The notes beneath the pieces are model-generated. The model searched no databases. It saw only the letters and a list, made by a program, of their open reading frames with translations, and was not told the origin of the DNA. Below are positions 61,393-64,000 of a stretch of DNA of 64,000 bases, in pieces; position 1 is the first letter of the stretch, and every line of letters begins with the position of its first letter. The position numbers and the translations under genes were made by a program. Origin of the DNA: Halomonas sp. HAL1 (lineage in GTDB: Bacteria; Pseudomonadota; Gammaproteobacteria; Pseudomonadales; Halomonadaceae); the NCBI RefSeq assembly GCF_030544485.1, contig NZ_CP130610.1, positions 868,001 to 932,000 of the forward strand. The letters are read 5' to 3'.

Positions 61393-62622
61393 CTACGCCA
61401 CAATCAGGCGCTCAACGCTGGAAAACTCCACGCCGATCAGGTGTATCGGTTTGCCAGAGGCGTGGTGCTTATCGGCATAGCCTTTGTGTTTGATCTGCTC
61501 TAGTGCTCTACCTTCCGGCAGTTGCTCGACCACCTTGAACTCGAACAGATAGATAAGCCCGCCAACATCCACGCTCATATCCACCCTGCTGTGGTGGCTG
61601 GCGTCTCCCACTGCCACGCCCAGCTCTAAGGCCACGAAGTGGCTGCAAAAGACGCTGGCATAATGCCCTTCGTATTTGGCGATTGGCTGGTTTTTGAGAT
61701 CGTTGCGGTACCAGTCGTGAGGGAGCCCCGCGTGTAGCGCCATAAGATGCGCTTCTAATCCGCCGAGATCGTGCTGGTTTAAATGACGAAACAGCATTCG
61801 GCGCTCACGTGGGGCGTTCTCGACCCCCAGTGAAGGCAGCAGCGCATGGTCGAGGCTGGTTTCATCTTCGCGATTAGGAAAGCCGAGTAGAGACTCTTCC
61901 TCCTTCTGAATGGTCAAGTAGCCGGTTTGAAACAGCAGGCCTTCGGTGCTGATCTGGTCAACATCAAACTGGCTGAGCAGTTCATACTCGGTTTCCCAAT
62001 GACCCAGTGAGGGGGTGGGCATCCCGCATTGCTTGAGAAGATCTACCAAAAATGCGGGCGTGGCGGGCTCAAGCCAGTAAGGGTCAACTCTCGCTCCTGA
62101 AACAACAGTAATACATCGAAGGGGTTATAGACAGACGTTGTCTCACCGCCACCCCAGCGGTAGCCGTTATACCACTGTTTGATTTCCTGATGATCTAACC
62201 CAGAAAGTTCAGGTTTAAATACGGTATCGATGTCGTTATTGGTATAGCCACAAAGGGTCGTATAGTCGGACGACAGTGTGATATCACGAAGGTTGTTTAG
62301 TCCCGAAAACAGGCTGACCTTGCTGAATTTGGAAACGCCAGTAAGCAGCACGAATTGCAAGTGCTGGTCGGCGTCTTTGAGCACGCTCCAGTACTAAGAT
62401 GTTATCCAGAATCGGCTTGTCGTACTCATCAATCAGAATGACCACTATATCCAGTAAGAGACTTTTTCCGAAGCGACGCCGCCGTGAGAGAAAATAGTAT
62501 TTATTCTGGTTAACCAAACGTTCAATGTGCGAAGTTTTACCGACGTAGAAATAGTGGCCCTCGCGGATATCTGAGAACGTCTAAATCCCGACGGGCAACT
62601 TGCGGCGGTGTGCATCTGGCAC
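61393..62622 (-). pseudogene. AAA-ATPase-like / PD-(D/E)XK nuclease-family gene, degraded
   Basis: Remnant of the widespread AAA-ATPase_like plus PDDEXK_9 family (DUF1703-type proteins). A GTG at 62622 could start MPDAHRRKLPVGI, followed by a TAG where relatives have Gln (then TFSDIREGHYFYVGKTSHIE). The Walker A region reads RRRRFGKSLLLD and jumps straight to VVILIDEYDKPILDNI, so a large internal segment is deleted. Frameshifts occur near 62395 and near 62086. The C-terminal nuclease part (61393-62049) remains open, with GGLIYLFEFKVVEQLPEGRA. Normal members are over 500 aa; this is about 410 codons. The intact gene's function is unknown. Confidence 0.85.
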
Positions 62623-62695
62623 GGCGGCCTCCAGCAAACAATGCATCGATAATCAACAGTCTATCATGCCTATTGCAAATGCCGACCTAGACTCT

Positions 62696-63319
62696 TCACC
62701 TGCCACTTGACCCCACCATACGAGCCAGTACCCGGTCTTTGAGCCAGAAACGGTGAATCAGCGCCATCATGATGTGGCCGATGACTAATCCACATAACAG
62801 CCACGAAAGCGGGCCGTGAAGGAGCTCGGCGGGGGCGACCATCCAGGTGATGTCGCGTTCCGCTTCGGGTAGCAGCTCAATGCCATAAAAGCGTAGCGCT
62901 CCACCGCGGCCGATCTGGCGCAAAATAGCGAAAGCGGGCAGCCACAGCAGCAGCCCATAAAAGGTGATATGGACGAAGCGCGCCAAGCGCCCACCTAGCC
63001 CTGGCGTGTGGGGCGGGCGTTGTTTGCGATTTATCCATGCCCAGCCAAGGCGAGCCAGCGTCACGATCAGAATCATAAAACCTAGCGAGCCGTGAGGCCC
63101 GATGCTCGCCAAGAACAGCGTGATAGCGTTTTCGCCCATTCCTCTCCAGGCCAGCAACACGGTAAATTGCAGCGTGACCAGCGCGGCGGTCAACCAGTGA
63201 AGTGTACGGCTGACCCGCCCATAGCCGTTGGGGCTGTCTCGCCAGCCAATAGGCATTTGAGCTGGCTTGCTTGTGAGATCACTGTTTAACGCCGTGTTGT
63301 TTGCCGTTCCTTTAACCAT
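62696..63319 (-). CDS. Cytochrome b561-domain membrane protein
   Basis: A 207-aa four-helix b-type cytochrome. Haem ligands lie in VSRTLHWLTAALVTLQFT, IGPHGSLGFMILIVTLARLGWAW and LLHGPLSWLLCGLVIGHIMMALIHRFWLKD. The N-terminal 35 residues are polar. Its start overlaps the 3' end of the siderophore-interacting protein gene by 8 bases, so the two are co-translated. It may feed electrons for ferric-siderophore reduction. This is an inference from coupling. Confidence 0.87.
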   Translation of the reverse strand: MVKGTANNTALNSDLTSKPAQMPIGWRDSPNGYGRVSRTLHWLTAALVTLQFTVLLAWRGMGENAITLFLASIGPHGSLGFMILIVTLARLGWAWINRKQRPPHTPGLGGRLARFVHITFYGLLLWLPAFAILRQIGRGGALRFYGIELLPEAERDITWMVAPAELLHGPLSWLLCGLVIGHIMMALIHRFWLKDRVLARMVGSSGR

Positions 63320-64000
63320 TGGCCTTGCCCTGGCGCCAGTAGCCCATGCTGGTAACGTACTGCTTGGGTAGCCCGCACTCGTTGACCAAATAGCGACGCA
63401 GCTTCATGGCGACCTTGGTTTCAGCGGCGATCCAAGCATAGAAGGGCGCGCTGTCGTCCAGGGTAGCGGGTTCCCAGAGTGGGGCGTTCTCATCCTGGTC
63501 TAGTTCATCCTGATTTAGATCATCACTACTGCCATTGTCTGCGGTCGAATGGTTACCTCCCAGTGCAACAATCTCTTGCTGTAAATCGATATCACGCAGT
63601 GCCCTTATTAGCAGTTCACCGTGTTGGCAGCCAGGTTCGGCATCACGTGCCAGCCAGCGCAGTTTGGCGGCCTGGGGCAGCGGCTGAACGTCGTCGCCAC
63701 GAGGCACTTCGAACAGCGCTTCGACCTTGGGTTTGAGCGGCAAATCATCAAGGGTTTCTAGAATGCCAGCAGCAGCGGGTAGGGCGGTTTCATCGGCGAT
63801 GATCAGGATACGGCGCACACCTTGGGGCGGCTTCCACTCGTAGCCCAGCTTTGGGCCTTCCGCACTGGCGTCGGGGGCTGTCATGGCTAGCCGGTCACCA
63901 GGGCGGGCGTGCATTGCCCAGCGCGAGGCGGGGCCATTGTCGCCGTGGAGTACAAATTCAACGTCCACCTCGACTTGCTCTGGACGCAGGGCACGGATGG
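63312..64000 (-). CDS. Siderophore-interacting FAD/NAD(P)H reductase (SIP), 5' end outside window
   Basis: Cytoplasmic flavin reductase of the SIP/ViuB family that reduces ferric siderophores. The open frame continues to the right edge. Present are FVLHGDNGPASRWAMHARPG, GYEWKPPQGVRRILIIADET and PAAAGILE of the NAD-binding part, and the C-terminal MGYWRQGKANG. An acidic low-complexity insertion (HSTADNGSSDDLNQDELDQD, about 30 residues) interrupts the segment before FYAWIAAE. The FAD-binding N-terminus lies outside. Overlap with the cytochrome b561 gene indicates an operon. Confidence 0.88.
   Translation of the reverse strand, partial: IRALRPEQVEVDVEFVLHGDNGPASRWAMHARPGDRLAMTAPDASAEGPKLGYEWKPPQGVRRILIIADETALPAAAGILETLDDLPLKPKVEALFEVPRGDDVQPLPQAAKLRWLARDAEPGCQHGELLIRALRDIDLQQEIVALGGNHSTADNGSSDDLNQDELDQDENAPLWEPATLDDSAPFYAWIAAETKVAMKLRRYLVNECGLPKQYVTSMGYWRQGKANG

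Noticed and set aside
1..64000. CRISPR arrays, prophage, insertion sequences, rRNA or tRNA genes
   Set aside because: No regularly spaced repeats, transposase or phage genes, or RNA-gene signatures were recognised by eye anywhere in the window. A computational scan would be decisive.

Overview
The window looks like chromosomal DNA of a halophilic gammaproteobacterium, most likely a Halomonas/Vreelandella-type member of the Halomonadaceae. This is inferred from acidic low-complexity insertions in extracytoplasmic and redox proteins, a TRAP transporter, a membrane PQQ dehydrogenase, a fused LplT-Aas lysophospholipid repair protein, and many LysR regulators divergent from single transporters or reductases. 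I see no rRNA, tRNA, CRISPR array, insertion sequence or prophage. Four genes are damaged: a LysE exporter (frameshift), a TRAP substrate-binding protein (in-frame amber), the Aas fusion (3' end missing) and an AAA-ATPase/PD-(D/E)XK gene (multiple lesions).

Layout. 1-2.7 kb: an AaeXAB-like efflux operon (DUF1656, HlyD adaptor, FUSC pump; the FUSC gene runs off the left edge). 2.8-9.4 kb: small regulator/transporter/reductase pairs (MFS with an XRE regulator, LysR with an F420-type reductase, broken LysE, LysR with an MdaB-like quinone reductase). 9.4-15.6 kb: an envelope oxidative-repair cluster on the minus strand. It encodes a tiny Met/Asp-rich exported peptide, an OmpR-type response regulator, a sensor kinase, the periplasmic methionine sulfoxide reductase pair MsrP-MsrQ, and an S8 protease with Glu at the usual Asp position. 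15.8-18.4 kb: a DUF2157-DUF4401-GDYXXLXY membrane module. 18.4-25 kb: an inverted-repeat-bounded noncoding element, an MscS channel, an alpha/beta hydrolase and the truncated Aas fusion. 24.5-31.8 kb: LysR/EamA pair, RlmA, a cold-shock protein, small proteins, an SDR/Atu4866 pair and a dicarboxylate/amino-acid symporter.

31.8-36.9 kb is a catabolic operon (GlxA/AraC-type regulator, TRAP transporter DctPQM, proline-racemase-family enzyme) whose enzyme has an atypical Cys/Gly active site. 37-51 kb holds Pmp3, a TonB-dependent receptor, a glucose/quinate-type PQQ dehydrogenase, a CurA-like reductase, an RlpA-like protein, a PPC-domain protein behind a Fur-box-like palindrome, a NUDIX protein, a DMT/LysR pair, cytochrome b561 and a 7TM diguanylate cyclase.

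51-64 kb is dominated by iron. It contains an ArgP-type regulator divergent from an imelysin / di-heme oxidoreductase / imelysin / DUF1513 operon, a cyclic-peptide-type ABC exporter, FhuF and FhuC (both behind Fur-box-like sites), an inositol-phosphatase-family protein, the AAA pseudogene, and a cytochrome b561 plus siderophore-interacting reductase that runs off the right edge.

The strongest candidate for an uncommon system is the 11.3-15.6 kb cluster. It combines the MsrPQ repair couple and a two-component system (as in E. coli HprRS-MsrPQ) with a sacrificial methionine-rich peptide (as in the Azospira MrpX system). The protease lies immediately downstream.
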